Below the pieces are notes generated by a model, which did no database searches, had not been told where the DNA came from, and was given only the letters and a program-made list of their open reading frames with translations. Shown here piece by piece: positions 61,972 to 64,000 of a DNA stretch of 64,000 nt (position 1 is the first letter of the stretch; every line of letters begins with the position of its first letter). The position numbers were made by a program, and so were the translations under genes. This stretch comes from Christensenella timonensis. GTDB taxonomy: Bacteria; Bacillota; Clostridia; Christensenellales; Christensenellaceae. Location of the stretch: positions 1,612,001 through 1,676,000 of the forward strand of contig NZ_FLKP01000002.1 in NCBI RefSeq assembly GCF_900087015.1, written 5' to 3'.

Positions 61972-62343
61972 TTACCAGTTTGAAAGTTGGGACTCTTTTC
62001 CTGCCCTTCCCCATGCCGATCTTCCGTTCACCCTTTTATAGGAACGGATCACAAAGGGCGTAGAAGCCGACCCAGGCATCTCGCTTTCCATTGCGGCCGC
62101 TACTGCTGCCGTAAGGACTGCCAGAAGCTCATCGTCCTGCACGGCTACCGTGGGAACCGGCGGCATCGGTTTTACCTGTTTGGGCAGTTCTGCCGTCTCT
62201 TTTTTACGTTCCCTGAGGATCGCCGACATCACCACCATGATCACGATGATCAGTGCCAGGCAAGCAAAAACGACCAGCAAGCCGAGGGCAATCGTCTGCC
62301 CGCCCATAGCCATATCTTGCCCAAGCGTCATATTGTTACCCAT
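61972..62343 (-). CDS. Decarboxylase gamma subunit (OadG type)
   Basis: A 123-aa small subunit with one N-terminal membrane helix (TIALGLLVVFACLALIIVIMVVMS) and a polar, proline-rich cytoplasmic part. OadG-type subunits hold the alpha and beta parts together. The basic C-terminal end (RSYKRVNGRSAWGRAGKESQ) is typical. It starts 15 bases after the carboxyltransferase gene. Confidence 0.85.
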   Translation of the reverse strand: MGNNMTLGQDMAMGGQTIALGLLVVFACLALIIVIMVVMSAILRERKKETAELPKQVKPMPPVPTVAVQDDELLAVLTAAVAAAMESEMPGSASTPFVIRSYKRVNGRSAWGRAGKESQLSNW

Positions 62344-62358
62344 TCTCCATCACCCCGC

Positions 62359-63864
62359 TTACAGTGGCAACACGCCGTGTTTTTTAGGCAGCTTTTCTTC
62401 GCGCTTGGAAATCGCCATTTCCAAAGATGCGATCAATACCTGCCGCGTATGCGCAGGTTCGATCACATCGTCGATCGCTCCCTGCTGGGCAGCCTGCCAC
62501 GGATTTGCATATTCTTCGATATATCGATCGATGATCTGCCTTTTAGCCGCGATCCCGTCGCTGGCCTTAGCAATTTCGTCCCCATAAAGCAAAATCGCTC
62601 CCGCTTCGGCTGGCATCGCCGAAATCTGCGCCGTGGGCCACGCATAAACCATATCTGCGCCCAGCGCTTTGGGACACATGATTGCAAAACCGTCGCCGAT
62701 CGCTTTTCCAACGACCACATTGAGCTTAGCCATACCCGACGTTGCATAGGCGCTTACCAGGCGTGCAAAATCAGGGATCAAACGCCCCTGTTCTTTTTCG
62801 AGATCCACCTCCGAGCTCCCGCAGTTGGTAAACGTGACAGCCGGAATATTGTATGCGTCCAGAAAGCTCAGGAAACGCGCTGCTTTGCGCGCGGCACACT
62901 GTGTCAGCGCGCCGTCCGCGCTGTTTGCGATAAACCCGCAAGCATTGCCGTTCAGGCGGCCAAACATAGTAACGATCCCGGTGGCAAAATCCGCTTGGTA
63001 TTCAAGTACGTCGCCGTTATCAGCAACCGCGCGGATCAGCTCTCCCGCATCTGGTATATCTTCCCCAAACGGGAGCTGGCGGTTAAGGTCGTCGGAATTC
63101 ATTTCGTAAGGCGCTTCATCTAAGTTGTTGGAAGGCACGAAAGATAAAAGCTTGCGCAGTGTCGCCATACATTCCATCTCATCCGCGCACAAAAATTGTG
63201 CAACGCCCGTATTCTTATTATGGTTTTTTGCACCGAACGAAGCATCCGCATCCAGCTCTTTGCCCATAGCGGAAGCGTAAATCTGCGGGCCATGGAGCGC
63301 AAGCTCCGCCATACCGTCGACCATCAGCGTAAAGTCTGTAAGAGAGGCAATGTAGGCTGCGGTGCCGATGCACGGGCCCGCAACGACCGAGATCGTCGGG
63401 ATCACTCCAGAAATATCGCTTAGCTTCTTCATGATTTCCGCTGTGGCACTGATCGCCGCTACTCCCTCTGAAATCCGGGCGCCGCCCGAATCCAGTATGC
63501 CGATGACAGGCACGCCGTTTTTGACAGCCATATCCATCGTCTTTAAAATCTTAGCAGCATGAGCCGACGAGAGCGACCCTTTCAGCACCGTATAATCCTG
63601 TGCAAACATAAACACCGGCCTTTCATCGATCGTCCCGTAGCCGCAGACAACCCCCTCTCCGGTCTCACTGGCTGCTTCAAGCCCGGGCGTTGCATAGGTA
63701 CGCTTTAGAAATTTATCGATTTCAACAAAGCTTCCCTGATCAAGCAAGAGCCCGATACGTTCGCGCGCAGTCTTTTTTCCTGCGTCATGCTGAGCGAGAA
63801 TTTGCTGCTGCCCGCCTAAAAGAGCATCGGCGTTTCTTTTTCTCAACTCTTCCAACTTGCTCAT
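62359..63864 (-). CDS. Acyl-CoA carboxyltransferase (methylmalonyl-CoA decarboxylase alpha type)
   Basis: A 501-aa crotonase-fold carboxyltransferase like MmdA, PccB or the 12S transcarboxylase subunit. Oxyanion and CoA-binding loops appear as DSGGARISEG and a second domain with TNCGSSEVDLEKEQG; it starts with the KLEELRKRNADALLGG helix. GGAGG precedes ATG 63864; a longer frame to 63942 covers the leader. It is the first gene of the operon oadG, carrier, oadB, oadA-like. The 136 bases beyond it hold AT-rich promoter-like sequence but no clear hexamer pair. Confidence 0.9.
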   Translation of the reverse strand: MSKLEELRKRNADALLGGQQQILAQHDAGKKTARERIGLLLDQGSFVEIDKFLKRTYATPGLEAASETGEGVVCGYGTIDERPVFMFAQDYTVLKGSLSSAHAAKILKTMDMAVKNGVPVIGILDSGGARISEGVAAISATAEIMKKLSDISGVIPTISVVAGPCIGTAAYIASLTDFTLMVDGMAELALHGPQIYASAMGKELDADASFGAKNHNKNTGVAQFLCADEMECMATLRKLLSFVPSNNLDEAPYEMNSDDLNRQLPFGEDIPDAGELIRAVADNGDVLEYQADFATGIVTMFGRLNGNACGFIANSADGALTQCAARKAARFLSFLDAYNIPAVTFTNCGSSEVDLEKEQGRLIPDFARLVSAYATSGMAKLNVVVGKAIGDGFAIMCPKALGADMVYAWPTAQISAMPAEAGAILLYGDEIAKASDGIAAKRQIIDRYIEEYANPWQAAQQGAIDDVIEPAHTRQVLIASLEMAISKREEKLPKKHGVLPL

Positions 63865-64000
63865 TATGATACCTCCATACAAATTAATAAACCACGGATA
63901 TCCGCACGCACCCTGCCGCATCCATCCGATAAAAATATACAAAATAATCTTATATGAATAACAAAAAAATTACCCTATATTAAATATATTCCATACTCTC

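Noticed and set aside
61987-63123. 378-aa + strand ORF opposite the decarboxylase genes
   Set aside because: Both real genes on the - strand carry clear motifs and ribosome sites; this frame is low-complexity His/Arg-rich sequence.
1-64000. CRISPR arrays, insertion sequences, rRNA genes, riboswitches
   Set aside because: No regularly spaced repeats, transposase motifs or rRNA sequence were found on reading both strands, and none of the leaders showed a riboswitch pattern I recognise.

Overview
The window looks like the chromosome of a Gram-positive anaerobe of the class Clostridia. It has HisZ with a short-form HisG, a B12-dependent (class II) ribonucleotide reductase, RNase Y, rubrerythrin, a biotin/sodium-pump decarboxylase operon, Shine-Dalgarno sites of AGGAGG type and sigma-A promoters (TTGACA-17-TATAAT). 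G+C is roughly one half by eye. A gut lineage such as the Christensenellales would fit, but the family cannot be fixed from this sequence. I see no phage, transposon, plasmid or CRISPR signature, and no stretch over 300 bases is left unexplained.

Left half (1-32.7 kb), almost entirely on the + strand: the end of fakA, recG, a complete-looking hisZGDBHAF-IE operon behind a sharp promoter and inverted-repeat operator, a four-tRNA operon (Val, Asp, Gly, Cys), a BceAB-type peptide-resistance ABC transporter flanked by two very small membrane-peptide genes (one frameshifted), and a two-component system followed by two GerMN lipoproteins, a metallo-beta-lactamase (MBL) protein, comEC (with a decayed MBL domain) and holA. 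After the oppositely oriented rpsT come murI, nrdJ (under tandem NrdR boxes), miaB-mutS-mutL-miaA and a PLP enzyme of the YnbB family.

At 32.7 kb the coding strand flips. Everything to the right except one transporter (eamA) is on the - strand, so transcription converges on this point. The first gene on the right is an XerS-like tyrosine recombinase. Directly upstream of its promoter lies a perfect 17+17 bp inverted repeat. Strand switch, recombinase and palindrome together suggest a replication-terminus/dif locus.

Right half (32.7-64 kb): proC-rnhA-lipA-lplA with tRNA-Trp; an uncharacterised five-gene catabolic operon (arylamine N-acetyltransferase, 2-enoate/flavin oxidoreductase, TIM-barrel epimerase, Gfo/Idh dehydrogenase, PIG-L deacetylase) next to an AraC regulator; a C4-acid block (citrate synthase, malic enzyme and an LDH-family enzyme carrying the malate-type Arg); a sirtuin; eamA/cinA; a glycosyltransferase; rubrerythrin; purB; RNase Y; an RpiR regulator overlapping a BaiN-like flavoprotein; surE; and a membrane decarboxylase operon with two different carboxyltransferases sharing one biotin carrier and one sodium pump. 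The malate, pyruvate and oxaloacetate enzymes plus the decarboxylase suggest fermentative C4/C3 metabolism with sodium-based energy conservation.
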